Origin: an uncultured Synechococcus sp.
Lineage (GTDB): Bacteria; Cyanobacteriota; Cyanobacteriia; Phormidesmidales; Phormidesmidaceae
Direction of reading: 5' to 3'
Length of the DNA: 39,734 nt
Assembly (NCBI GenBank): GCA_937911865.1
Contig: CALDSK010000007.1
Location: 1 to 39,734 of the forward strand
Under the pieces are notes generated by a model. That model was not told where the DNA came from, made no database searches, and worked only from the letters and a program-made list of their open reading frames with translations. This document shows, piece after piece, positions 1 through 7,916 of this stretch (within the stretch, counting starts at the first letter, position 1; each line of letters opens with the position of its first letter). The translations under genes were made by a program, and so were the position numbers.

Positions 1-44
1 GGTTGGGTTCCGTCCTGTTGGTTTTCCGATAGAGGCAAGCGCTT

Positions 45-479
45 ATGGATCTTCCATCTTTTATTTGGTTATGGAGAATAGCCGCTTGGTCTATGGGTTT
101 ATCGCTTACCGCCTATGTTCTTCTCACTATTAGCGGCGGCACGCTTTATTTTGCTCGGGTAGAAGGACGCTCTCGGCCCAGCTGGCTACGGCCTGTACAC
201 TTCACGCTAGGCGCTATTATGGTGTCGCTTGTACTGCTGTTGCTTGCGATTGGGGTGATCGGCACGCTGGGTGAATATGGACATCTGGGTCATTCTATTC
301 ATTTACCGGCAGGCATCATTGTGGTGTCGCTGACATTAGCTTCTGCCTGGAGCGCCACACGCATCAGCCCCAAAAGGCCCTGGGCACGAAAGTTACACCT
401 GTCTTTGAATGGTATTCTCTTTCTGGCCTTTGCCTTTGTCACGGCTACAGGTTGGAGTGTGGTCCAAAAGTATCTGTAA
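45..479 (+). CDS. Four-helix membrane protein, DUF4079-like
   Basis: This is a 144-residue integral membrane protein with four hydrophobic segments at about residues 12-36, 50-75, 86-104 and 118-140. Histidines lie at or near helix ends (H52, H80, H83, H86, H118), a layout reminiscent of b-type cytochrome or ferric-reductase-like four-helix proteins. Size, helix order and histidines fit the cyanobacterial DUF4079 family as I remember it; I could not run a search. Heme binding is inference. The ATG has an AGAGG at 31-35 with 9 nt spacing, which supports the start. The next gene begins 64 nt downstream on the same strand, so the two may be co-transcribed. The biochemical role is unknown. Confidence 0.7.
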   Translation: MDLPSFIWLWRIAAWSMGLSLTAYVLLTISGGTLYFARVEGRSRPSWLRPVHFTLGAIMVSLVLLLLAIGVIGTLGEYGHLGHSIHLPAGIIVVSLTLASAWSATRISPKRPWARKLHLSLNGILFLAFAFVTATGWSVVQKYL

Positions 480-543
480 GCATATTTGTTATAAGCATAT
501 CTGTAAGCAAAAGTACCTGTAGCGACGGCTTCTAAATCAATTC

Positions 544-1155
544 ATGACTGCTGAAACAATATCGAATGAACGGAGCTCTGCCGAAAAAAACTCAAAAGAT
601 TCTTTGCCAGAAACAGATAGCTTTCAAATTTCCCCGCTTATTAAACTTACGCTGCTGTCGTTCTACACAGCGCTGATGATACCGCTGCCCTTTTTAGCAA
701 AAGCGACAGAAGCACCGGTGCCGCCTTCTGTGATTTGGATGGCATTGGCTTTGGGTGCGATCGCACTTTTTGGCGCACTCAGCGAAACCGTAGAGGTAGA
801 CAATACCAGTATTGCCGTCACCTATCCTAAGTGGGTTCAAGCCTTTGGGCGCAAGGGCTGGTCCTTAAAATGGGCCGATATCACCGCATTAAAGCCTCGC
901 TCTACGGGCCAGGGGGGCATCGTTTATTACTTTCTCAATCAGGCGCAGGACCGCGCATACCTACTGCCCATACGGGTCGTTGGCTTTGCCAGACTGGTAC
1001 GCTATGTAGAAGCCAAAACGGATATCGACACCCGCGACGTCAAGCCCCTAGCACAGCCATGGATGTACCTAATTTTACTGGGGTTGACCGCGCTGCTACT
1101 ACTGATGGATATCTGGACGATCACGACAGCTAGCAGCTTTATCGAGGCATTTTAA
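544..1155 (+). CDS. Conserved membrane protein of unknown function
   Basis: This 203-residue protein has a Ser/Glu-rich N-terminus (1-28), two hydrophobic segments (about 31-50 and 62-82), a soluble middle part (about 84-165) and a last hydrophobic segment near 172-195. The middle part has alternating beta-like stretches (VEVDNTSIAVTYPKW, then WADITALKP) that look like the small PH-like fold found in many bacterial membrane proteins; this is an impression, not a search result. It follows the four-helix membrane gene by 64 nt and precedes the ABC ATPase gene by about 80 nt, all forward, so a loose transcription unit is possible. I do not recognise a specific family. Confidence 0.65.
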   Translation: MTAETISNERSSAEKNSKDSLPETDSFQISPLIKLTLLSFYTALMIPLPFLAKATEAPVPPSVIWMALALGAIALFGALSETVEVDNTSIAVTYPKWVQAFGRKGWSLKWADITALKPRSTGQGGIVYYFLNQAQDRAYLLPIRVVGFARLVRYVEAKTDIDTRDVKPLAQPWMYLILLGLTALLLLMDIWTITTASSFIEAF

Positions 1156-1232
1156 TTGGGGCCAATTTAGGAGAGCTAGCAAGTAATGAGGCGCAATCGG
1201 AGACTTGACCTTGAGCAGGAGCTATTTTTGTT

Positions 1233-1973
1233 GTGCCACTGCTGACGTTTGATCAAGTCACAATGCGAGCAACAGCAGGCGTTGTTGAAATACTCAAAGC
1301 ACTCACATTCTCAGTAGACGTCGGTGACTTTGTTGCTCTTGTCGGGCCCTCTGGGTCAGGCAAAACGAGTTTGCTTCGACTGATGAACCGATTGGCCGAA
1401 GCTAGTAGCGGACACATTGCGCTAAAGGGTCAAGATATTCAAGCGCTGCCCGTTGTCTCGTTGCGGCGTCAGATCGTACTGGTTAATCAAGAGAGCCGCT
1501 TACTGGGCATGACTGTACAAGAAGCGCTCGGCTACCCGCTACGCCTAAGAAAATGTTCTCAAGGAGAAATTACAGATGCGGTCAGCGAATGGACAGAGCG
1601 GTTGAAAATTCCGACCGATTGGATGGGTCGGCAGTCTGTAAGCCTATCCTTGGGTCAGCGGCAGCGCGTTGCGATCGCCCGCGCCCTGATCGCTCGCCCA
1701 ACCGTACTTCTGCTCGATGAACCCACATCAGCTCAAGACATTGGCTACAGCGAATTTTTACTGTCGCAGCTGACCGATTGGACTCAGCAAGCGCAAACGG
1801 CTATCGTCATGGCCAACCACCAAATCGAGCTAGTCGCTCATCATGCAACTCGGCTATTGCATCTACAAGACGGTCAGCTGCTGGCCGACAAAGCCGCAGA
1901 AAATGTGAACTGGGGGGCACTGCGTCAGTCACTGATAGACGCCGAACAAAAGGCTCAGGCCGAGTGGGGTTAG
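1233..1973 (+). CDS. ABC transporter ATP-binding protein (FetA/PstB-like size)
   Basis: A 246-residue stand-alone nucleotide-binding subunit of an ABC transporter. Visible motifs in order are Walker A (GPSGSGKTS, about 38-46), Q-loop (VNQES, about 86), signature (LSLGQRQRV, about 136), Walker B (LLLDEP) and the H-switch (ANHQ). It is a single ATPase domain with no membrane segments. The start is GTG at 1233. No ABC permease gene lies next to it; the two upstream membrane proteins are too small and do not look like permeases. The compact sequence resembles the FetA (YbbL) or phosphate-type ATPases, but the substrate cannot be assigned. It converges with the response regulator gene across a short tandem repeat. 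Confidence 0.85.
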   Translation: MPLLTFDQVTMRATAGVVEILKALTFSVDVGDFVALVGPSGSGKTSLLRLMNRLAEASSGHIALKGQDIQALPVVSLRRQIVLVNQESRLLGMTVQEALGYPLRLRKCSQGEITDAVSEWTERLKIPTDWMGRQSVSLSLGQRQRVAIARALIARPTVLLLDEPTSAQDIGYSEFLLSQLTDWTQQAQTAIVMANHQIELVAHHATRLLHLQDGQLLADKAAENVNWGALRQSLIDAEQKAQAEWG

Positions 1974-1992
1974 CCGTTGCCTGAACCGGCTA

Positions 1993-2037
1993 CGGTCTGT
2001 CTGACTGCGATCTGTCTGTCTGCGGTCTGTCTGTCTG
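1993..2037. repeat. Three copies of a 15-bp CTGT-rich tandem repeat
   Basis: Three consecutive 15-bp units start at 1993, 2008 and 2023, with consensus CGGTCTGTCTGTCTG. They lie between the convergent ABC ATPase and response regulator genes. No hairpin with a T-tract is present here. The units are near identical, which suggests recent slippage. Confidence 0.8.
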
Positions 2038-2062
2038 CGGCTACATTTGAAGAGCGCGCCAT

Positions 2063-2830
2063 TTAGGCCGGGCGACTGTGAGCGATCGCCACTGCCGCGC
2101 CGATCTCTGCTGGCCTGCGTGCGCAAATTCGATAGCCTACATTTCTCACCGTCTGAATCAAGTCGGGATGGCGAGGATCAAGCTCAATCTTCTTCCGCAA
2201 AGACAACACGTGCGTGTCCACCGTGCGCGGATTATCAATCGCATCAGGCCACGCCCGGCGCAGCAAATCTATCCGACTAAGCGGCTCACCTTCTGCCTGC
2301 GCCAGAATGTACAGCAGGCTGAACTCCTGCGGCGTCAAATCAATAAAGCTACCCTTATAACGCACCCGGCGCTGTACCAGATCGATATGTAAATCACCAT
2401 AGTCAATCGCCAAAGGCGTCGTACTATGACGGCTCCGGCGAACCAATGACTCTATACGCGCCAAAAACTCTTGAATGCCAAATGGCTTTCTCAAGTAGTC
2501 ATCTGCGCCTGCTTGCAGCCCAGCGACCACCTCTTTTTCGCTTGTACGGGCCGACAGCATCAAAATCAGCGGATAGCCCTGGTTGCGTAGCCAGTGACAT
2601 AGCTGAACGCCCTGTCCGCCTGCAAATTCCGCCTCTAGCACCACCAAGCTGGGCTGGTGGGTTTGAAAGCTGTCCCTAGCCGAAATCATGTCAGCACATT
2701 GGCTGACTTTGTAACCTGACTGCTGCAAGTTCCAGCTCAACAAAGAACGCAAATTTAAATTGCTTTCAATCACCTGAATACGCTGCTGATGAGCACTCTG
2801 CTGAGCATGGGATCTGGCTATTTCGCTCAC
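2063..2830 (-). CDS. OmpR/PhoB-type response regulator with Glu at the phosphoacceptor site
   Basis: This 255-residue transcription factor has a receiver domain (about 18-132) and a winged-helix DNA-binding domain (about 140-238; DLTPQEFSLLYIL and VDTHVLSLRKKIE are typical of the family). The receiver is atypical. The phosphoacceptor position after the third strand is Glu66 (LVVLEAEF, codon GAG) where Asp is usual, and the acidic pair at the end of strand 1 is Glu-Ser (E22-S23) rather than Asp-Asp. The switch Ser (LSA) and the conserved Lys (RKPF) remain. No sensor kinase gene is adjacent. The start is GTG; no clear ribosome binding site is seen. It could act independently of phosphorylation, like NblR-type regulators; orthology to NblR is not established here. 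Confidence 0.85.
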   Translation of the reverse strand: MSEIARSHAQQSAHQQRIQVIESNLNLRSLLSWNLQQSGYKVSQCADMISARDSFQTHQPSLVVLEAEFAGGQGVQLCHWLRNQGYPLILMLSARTSEKEVVAGLQAGADDYLRKPFGIQEFLARIESLVRRSRHSTTPLAIDYGDLHIDLVQRRVRYKGSFIDLTPQEFSLLYILAQAEGEPLSRIDLLRRAWPDAIDNPRTVDTHVLSLRKKIELDPRHPDLIQTVRNVGYRICARRPAEIGAAVAIAHSRPA

Positions 2831-3416
2831 AGGACAACTGGCACACTAAATGTGACTATCTACAGGTGATTTATGTCTCAGAGCGTAACAGAGCCATTCA
2901 GGGAGTTCTGTAATCGAAGCTACGAGAAAAATTACCTACAAATATTGCCCAAAAATACTGTCGGGGTTTCTACCCCCTCGGCATATGCTGAGCCGACCTG
3001 ATAAAATACAAACACAGCTTTCGTCATGTTGCTTCATGAACAGTGCTGTTGCACTTCTGTCTGCACCACTTTTGTTGTGTTTGTTGCGAGTTACCTCTAT
3101 CCAACGCAGCCCAATGTTCACAGGCATCTCGTGTAATTCTCCTACTGCCCCAATCGTCAAAATCAGTTGAGATTCAGTTGCGACACAAGCAACAATTGTT
3201 CAGACTCCAAATTCAATAAACTTTAGTTCCAACAACATTCGCTGTCGTTTTTCTATCGTCATTGTTTTCTGATCGTTATAAGGGCACGTCGCAAAGATAG
3301 CGCTACCAGGCAGTATCGGAATCACACCGTAATTAACCACCTGACAGATGTAGCCACCCCTATGCGCCCCTTGACTTCTTTGTAACTGTTTGTAACCGAG
3401 TGAGGCCAGCCAACAC
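2831..3416. other. 586-bp divergent spacer without a convincing gene
   Basis: This spacer separates the reverse response regulator from the forward small gene at 3417. Short overlapping ORFs on both strands have no recognisable sequence or ribosome binding site. It contains a compact foldable element at 2960-2997 (listed separately). Promoters for both flanking genes should lie here, but I cannot pick convincing boxes. Confidence 0.6.
2960..2997. other. Nested inverted repeats, possible small three-way junction
   Basis: GTCGG (2960-2964) can pair with CCGAC (2993-2997). Between them, GGGG and CCCC flank a short loop (2963-2976), and CTCGGC-ATAT-GCTGAG (2977-2992) forms a second hairpin with one G-T pair. 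The outer stem and first hairpin compete for two G residues. It may be an RNA structure in a leader or a DNA palindrome; the strand is undetermined. Confidence 0.4.
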
Positions 3417-3665
3417 ATGCTTCAGGACGCCAGAGTAATTCGCTACTATCAACGGATTACTGACACTCTCGTAGACTACTGGAATAAAGGCTATCGTTCT
3501 GACGAACTCAGACTTTATCTTGAAGGATACGTGACTTCTCTACGCCACTCTGGGGCGATTGAATCCTACTTAATCAACAAACTAGAGCAAGAAGCCATCC
3601 GCTTTTTGTATGACACTTCCAACTTCATACTCGCTCAGCCAGAAGTAGAAAGGGACTATTACTAA
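3417..3665 (+). CDS. Small conserved cyanobacterial protein (DUF6761-like)
   Basis: This 82-residue soluble, helical protein is rich in Tyr and Arg (RVIRYYQRITDTLVDYW, then LRLYLEGYVTSLRH). Length and pattern match a small protein widespread in cyanobacteria that I associate with DUF6761; the family number is from memory. It has no signal peptide or membrane segment and its function is unknown. The ATG is preceded by a purine-rich GAGTGAGG about 10 nt upstream. It is monocistronic: a strong terminator follows at 3788-3825 and the next gene is on the opposite strand. Confidence 0.75.
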   Translation: MLQDARVIRYYQRITDTLVDYWNKGYRSDELRLYLEGYVTSLRHSGAIESYLINKLEQEAIRFLYDTSNFILAQPEVERDYY

Positions 3666-3787
3666 TGATCTAAATACTAATGAGCTGAATGCCAATGAGC
3701 TCAAGGATGCTCGCACAATATACGCAAAATATGCGTAGTACGCTGCTACCAGCTCAGCAGCGATAAACCACTTAAACTAATTACACT

Positions 3788-3825
3788 AAAAACACCCGCA
3801 GGTTCAAACGCCCACGGGTGTTTTT
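3788..3825. terminator. Bidirectional intrinsic terminator
   Basis: An 11-bp perfect stem, AAAAACACCCG (3788-3798) with CGGGTGTTTTT (3815-3825), encloses a 16-nt loop. The T-tract on one strand and A-tract on the other make it able to stop transcription of the forward small gene and of the reverse glutaredoxin gene, which converge on it. Confidence 0.85.
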
Positions 3826-3861
3826 GTCTGTAGAGGCGCAGGAGAGGCGCAGGCGCTTGTA

Positions 3862-4185
3862 CTACGAGGCTAGTGCAACCTCAACCGTTTCTTGCAAATT
3901 GCCGTCTTCGTACATCTTGATCAAGATATCCGAACCGCCAATAAACTCGCCATTGATGTACACCTGAGGAATGGTAGGCCAGTTAGAGTACTCTTTAATC
4001 CCCTGCCGAATATCAGGATTTGCTAGCACGTCTAGCGTTTCGTAAGGGGCTCCAAGCATATTCAAGATTTGTACGACGTTATTAGAAAAGCCGCATTGTG
4101 GCATGAGCTTGGTCCCTTTCATAAACACCATAATCTTGTTTTCTTCCACAAGGGTGTCGATCTTTGCTTTGGTTTCTGGAGACAT
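3862..4185 (-). CDS. grxD: Monothiol glutaredoxin, CGFS type (Grx4/GrxD)
   Basis: This 107-residue glutaredoxin carries the CGFS active site preceded by KGTKLMPQ, and the downstream WPTIPQVYINGEFIGGSDI glutathione-binding region is intact. CGFS glutaredoxins coordinate a [2Fe-2S] cluster with glutathione, deliver clusters and partner with BolA proteins. The BolA gene lies directly upstream on the same strand, about 65 nt away, so a functional pair and a shared transcript are likely. I take the ATG at 4185, which has AGGA six bases upstream, rather than the adjacent GTG at 4188. The gene ends at a strong terminator. Confidence 0.95.
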   Translation of the reverse strand: MSPETKAKIDTLVEENKIMVFMKGTKLMPQCGFSNNVVQILNMLGAPYETLDVLANPDIRQGIKEYSNWPTIPQVYINGEFIGGSDILIKMYEDGNLQETVEVALAS

Positions 4186-4251
4186 CACTAATCCTAAAAA
4201 GTAGACATTTGCTTATTTCATACTAGTGCAGCACTCAGCTAAATTAGCTAG

Positions 4252-4503
4252 CTAGCTAGCCGCAGCCACTTCGCTGGGTGTGTTGGTTTCAAGCGAAAGC
4301 GCATGAATCGCTTCGGAACTCATAGCACTGTTCACGGCCTTGTAAACCAGCTGATGGCGCTTAACCAAGCTCAACCCCTCAAACGCGCCAGAAACAACGG
4401 CAACCTGGTAGTGGTCACCACCGCCTGTGAGGTCTTGAACTGCGACTTCCGCATCGGGCAGGCCTGCTTTAATCATGGCTTCTACCTGGTCGGGGCTGAT
4501 CAT
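4252..4503 (-). CDS. BolA family protein
   Basis: This 83-residue BolA-fold protein has the family pattern: a helical N-terminus ([19 protein letters not shown]), the strand and loop [28 protein letters not shown], and an ALSLET ending. BolA proteins form heterodimers with CGFS glutaredoxins through a bridging [2Fe-2S] cluster; His in the VKRHQ segment is the usual candidate ligand. The partner glutaredoxin gene follows on the same strand. The start is strongly supported by AAGGAGG with a 5-nt spacer. The 3' end overlaps a GCTAGC repeat. Confidence 0.93.
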   Translation of the reverse strand: MISPDQVEAMIKAGLPDAEVAVQDLTGGGDHYQVAVVSGAFEGLSLVKRHQLVYKAVNSAMSSEAIHALSLETNTPSEVAAAS

Positions 4504-4606
4504 CTGCGCCTCCTTGTATTTTTAGTTGCTAAGAGAATTGACCCACCTATTATGCCGCAATGTTTATATAGCTAGGCGCAATTGCTCACTTCGTTAGCAA
4601 CTTCTA

Positions 4607-5197
4607 TTACTGGCCAGGTGCTTCATAAGCCACACCGACAAAGCCCAATTCGTATAGCTGTTGGTAGGCCCGCTGTCCTAGCGGACGGGTAGGCTGTTGA
4701 GAGTTCACAACTTCTACAAGTAGCGGAACTGCCAGGTCCGGGCGATCTTGAGCTCGGTATACCACCGCTAGCTGATAGCTTGCCTGATCGCGGACCTCAG
4801 CCGACTCTAACGCGAGCGATCGCAGGTCACTGTTAACGCGGCTATCGACACCGACAAAAACGCCCGAGAGACTCTGGTAATGGGTTGAAACCTCGTTGAG
4901 CGCCTTGCGAGCTTCCACCAGTTTGGACGCGGCGAGGTCGTAGTCTTGAGAGGCGATCGCGCTTTCTGCTTCATTCAGTAAAGCCTGACCTGCCGAAATT
5001 CCGATAGGGCTATTAGAACCTTCAATCGCGCGAGTAGCACCAGATGCTTCAGCTGGAGACTCTGGCGCGTCAGCAGGAATGTCAGTGGACTGTGCCTGAG
5101 CAGCCAGGGGCAATGAAGCGGCGATCGCACCTGCTGCGACCAGGGCTGCTGTCTTAGGCGACAGACCAGACAATAAGGCTTTAACGATGGAAACCAT
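4607..5197 (-). CDS. Exported helical protein of unknown function
   Basis: This 196-residue protein has a clear signal peptide: a Lys-containing start, a hydrophobic stretch (about 17-33) and a likely cleavage after AQA near residue 36. A Pro/Ala/Glu-rich linker follows (37-65), then helical sequence (SQDYDLAASKLVEARKAL and RPDLAVPLLVEVVNS) that looks like degenerate TPR-type repeats. It is probably periplasmic or thylakoid luminal. The gene is separated from bolA by about 100 nt and faces away from the forward gene at 5323, so its promoter lies in 5198-5322. No family recognised. Confidence 0.7.
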   Translation of the reverse strand: MVSIVKALLSGLSPKTAALVAAGAIAASLPLAAQAQSTDIPADAPESPAEASGATRAIEGSNSPIGISAGQALLNEAESAIASQDYDLAASKLVEARKALNEVSTHYQSLSGVFVGVDSRVNSDLRSLALESAEVRDQASYQLAVVYRAQDRPDLAVPLLVEVVNSQQPTRPLGQRAYQQLYELGFVGVAYEAPGQ

Positions 5198-5322
5198 AGC
5201 TCAAAGGAAGATTAATCTTTAGGTAATCTAACCTAGAGTAGGATACGGCGATCGCCTCTGTCGCGTTTTCATGTGACTCTTAGCTAAGTGGATATACCCA
5301 ACATAGGAACTGTAATTCCCTT

Positions 5323-5601
5323 GTGCTTATCGTGACCAAGCAAAATCCCAAAGACAAAACCAAAGAAAAACCCAGAGAAAAAACCGAAGAAAAACCGGCA
5401 GAGAAAACCAAAGAAAAACTCAAAGCCTGCGACTTGTGTCATCAGCTTGTCAGCATCCGCTACCGCATTCAGTACGATGAATCAGCTAAATGGGTTTTAG
5501 TCTGCCCGCCGTGTTGGCATCAGGTGCAGCCAAATAATCCTTACTATCGCTACGGCGGCACCTGGAAAGCTAAAAAGAAAGCTAAAAAGCGCAAAACATA
5601 A
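5323..5601 (+). CDS. Small Cys4 (zinc-binding-like) protein with charged N-terminal repeats
   Basis: This 92-residue protein has an N-terminal run of three octapeptides (KTKEKPRE, KTEEKPAE, KTKEKLKA; residues 12-35), then a compact domain with CDLC and CPPCW, which together form a C-x2-C...C-x2-C metal-site pattern, and a basic C-terminus (KAKKKAKKRKT). The domain part (YRIQYDESAKWVLVCPPCW, then NPYYRYGGTWKAKK) is of a kind conserved in cyanobacteria; its function is unknown to me. Zinc binding and nucleic-acid contact by the basic tail are inference. GTG at 5323 or GTG at 5332 could be the start. The charged repeats look like a lineage-specific addition. Confidence 0.7.
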   Translation: MLIVTKQNPKDKTKEKPREKTEEKPAEKTKEKLKACDLCHQLVSIRYRIQYDESAKWVLVCPPCWHQVQPNNPYYRYGGTWKAKKKAKKRKT

Positions 5602-5752
5602 GAATCGTCAAAGCGCTACGTAACATCGCTATCGTCTGTTTTGAGATACCATCAATCCTTAATGCAATACTGCAAATGCAATACCGATAAGAATGACGCT
5701 AGCCAATACCAGTAGCCAATAGACCAATAGCCGAGAGCGTATCTGAAAATTC

Positions 5753-7903
5753 GTGTCTGAACATTCTTCCAGTCGTCAGGGTCAACCCGAGCCCATAGAG
5801 TCCAACGGTAATAAGGGCGTGCTGCCGGGCCTAGAAGGCGTCATTTTGCAGCGCGGTGGAGAAGAGCTTAAGCTCAAAAAAATTCGCGATCGCCTGACGC
5901 TTTGCCTGCGAACCGCAAAAGTGCTCTCCAGGCTGGTTGAGCAGTGGACACCTCAGCGCTCTCGTAACATCACCCCCCAAGGCGTTCAGTCGCCAGAGGA
6001 TCAAGCACAAGAAATTGTGGTGGAATGGCAGATTCAGGCATCGCGGTTAGACGACGTACTCGCTCAGCTAAGAACGTCTGAAGCGGTGATTTATGCTAGC
6101 CATGTCTATCAGCTAGAGGCTAGCCCTGGAACCTATGCGTATGTGGCCAATCAGCTGACAGTACAGTTCGTCCCATCGCTCACGGTTACAAAAGTAGACG
6201 CGATCGCCCATGCGCTTGGCCTGATCCGCACCCATGCCCTTGGCGACGACAGCAACACCTATTGCTTCAAAGTAGGCCCCACCGCTCGCCAGAATCCTCT
6301 AAAAATCGCCAATGCAATCATCCGAAAACCCGAAGTGCTGATGGCTGAGCCAAACATCATCATGGCGATCGCACCGCTTTACCGCCCCGAGGACGATCGC
6401 TACCCCGACCAGTGGCACCTGTACCACCGAGGCGGGCCCAGCCTAGCTGCCAACTCCCACGTCTTTGCAGAAAAGGCTTGGGACCTGACCCGCGGCAGCC
6501 GCTCAGTCACCATCGCCATTACCGACGACGGCTTCGACCTGGCCCACCCCGATTTGCAAGGTGCAGGCAAAATTGTCGCCCCCCGAGATCTCAAAATCAA
6601 AGACACGCTGCCAACCCCCATCGGCAATGAAAACCACGGAACTGCCGTTGCTGGCGTCGCCGTTGCCGAAGAAACAGGCAAAGGGATTGTCGGCATCGCA
6701 CCGGGCTGTAGCCTCATGCCGATTCAAACAACCGGCTATCTGGACGATACCTCTATTGAGCAGCTATTCGACTGGGCCATTAACCAGGGCGCAGATGTCA
6801 TCTCTTGCAGCTGGTCACCTGCGTCTGTGTACTTTCCCCTCTCCCGCCGCATGAGCCGAGCGGTTAACAAAGCCGCTACAAAAGGGAGAGAGGGCAAGGG
6901 CTGCGTTGTGCTCTTTTCAGCTGGCAATGCCAACCGGCCCGTGGAAGGCAAAGTGCAAGAAGCGGGCTGGCCCAAAAATATATTAGGTGGGCTCACTAGC
7001 TGGCTCAGCGGGTTTGCGATTCACCCCGATGTCATTACAGTATCGGCCTGCACAAGCTTGAACCGGAAAGCAGCCTACAGCAACTGGGGCCGGCATATTT
7101 CGGTCGCAGCGCCCAGTAATAATGCACCACCGTCTATGGCACTCTCTAGTGGCACCTTCGATACGGGCCCCCCGATTCGCACCAATTTACCTGGGCGGGT
7201 AGTGATTACGAGCGATCGCACTGGGCCCGACGGCTACACGCCTAGCGATTACACTGGCTTCGGCGGTACGTCTAGCGCCTGCCCTTTGGTTGCGGGCATT
7301 GTTGGGCTCATGCTCTCAGCCAATCCCGACCTCACAGCTCGCGAAGTCAAGCAGCTATTGCAAGGCACCACCGATAAAATTATCGACAAAAACCCAGATC
7401 CTCAGCTCGGACAAAGCTATGGCAGCTACGATCGCAACGGGCATTCTTTTTGGTTTGGCTACGGCAAGGTCAATGCATATGAGGCTGTAAAGGCAGCGGT
7501 GCAGAAAAGTGAACGCGATCGCACCCTACACAACACCCTTTCAGCCCACAACCACACAGCCTTCCCGATTCCAGATGACGACCCCAGAGGCATCTTTAGC
7601 CCGGTCACGCTCTCCGGCAGCGGCAAGCTGCAAGACATTAAAGTCTATATTCAAGCTGAGCATGAATTTCTAAGCGACGTCTCATTTACCCTGCTAAGTC
7701 CCAAAGGACAGAAGATCTTGATTCAAGGGCGCACGCTAGGCCGCCAAACCCGGTTACAAAGAACCTACTCATTTGTCAGCACACCTGCGCTACGCCGATT
7801 GCTACAAACAGAAGTCAAAGGACGTTGGCAGCTTCAGGTCATCGACCACGTTCCAGGCAGCGTAGGACGCTTGAAGCGATGGGAGCTAATCGTCGGCGTT
7901 TAG
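5753..7903 (+). CDS. prcA: Subtilisin-family (S8) serine protease with P domain, PrcA-like
   Basis: This 716-residue protease has an N-terminal domain (about 20-215), a subtilisin catalytic domain (about 240-580) and a C-terminal P/Homo B domain (about 590-716). The triad is Asp258 (AITDDGFDLAHPDL), His295 (NENHGTAVAG) and Ser507 (GTSSACPLVAG), with oxyanion Asn392 (SAGNAN). The arrangement fits the calcium-dependent protease PrcA of filamentous cyanobacteria, which is somewhat shorter. No signal peptide is visible, so a cytoplasmic location is likely unless secretion is non-classical. The start is GTG at 5753; no strong ribosome binding site is seen. The gene stands alone, converging with the reverse acyltransferase gene 14 nt away. 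The orthology call is from memory. Confidence 0.88.
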   Translation: MSEHSSSRQGQPEPIESNGNKGVLPGLEGVILQRGGEELKLKKIRDRLTLCLRTAKVLSRLVEQWTPQRSRNITPQGVQSPEDQAQEIVVEWQIQASRLDDVLAQLRTSEAVIYASHVYQLEASPGTYAYVANQLTVQFVPSLTVTKVDAIAHALGLIRTHALGDDSNTYCFKVGPTARQNPLKIANAIIRKPEVLMAEPNIIMAIAPLYRPEDDRYPDQWHLYHRGGPSLAANSHVFAEKAWDLTRGSRSVTIAITDDGFDLAHPDLQGAGKIVAPRDLKIKDTLPTPIGNENHGTAVAGVAVAEETGKGIVGIAPGCSLMPIQTTGYLDDTSIEQLFDWAINQGADVISCSWSPASVYFPLSRRMSRAVNKAATKGREGKGCVVLFSAGNANRPVEGKVQEAGWPKNILGGLTSWLSGFAIHPDVITVSACTSLNRKAAYSNWGRHISVAAPSNNAPPSMALSSGTFDTGPPIRTNLPGRVVITSDRTGPDGYTPSDYTGFGGTSSACPLVAGIVGLMLSANPDLTAREVKQLLQGTTDKIIDKNPDPQLGQSYGSYDRNGHSFWFGYGKVNAYEAVKAAVQKSERDRTLHNTLSAHNHTAFPIPDDDPRGIFSPVTLSGSGKLQDIKVYIQAEHEFLSDVSFTLLSPKGQKILIQGRTLGRQTRLQRTYSFVSTPALRRLLQTEVKGRWQLQVIDHVPGSVGRLKRWELIVGV

Positions 7904-7916
7904 TCGTCGTCAGCAA

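Noticed and set aside
2985..3170. Forward 61-codon ORF with hydrophobic middle in the divergent spacer
   Set aside because: It overlaps an equally long ORF on the other strand, lacks a ribosome binding site, and covers the nested inverted repeats.
4303..4575. Forward ORF across bolA
   Set aside because: It is an antisense shadow of the well-supported bolA gene.
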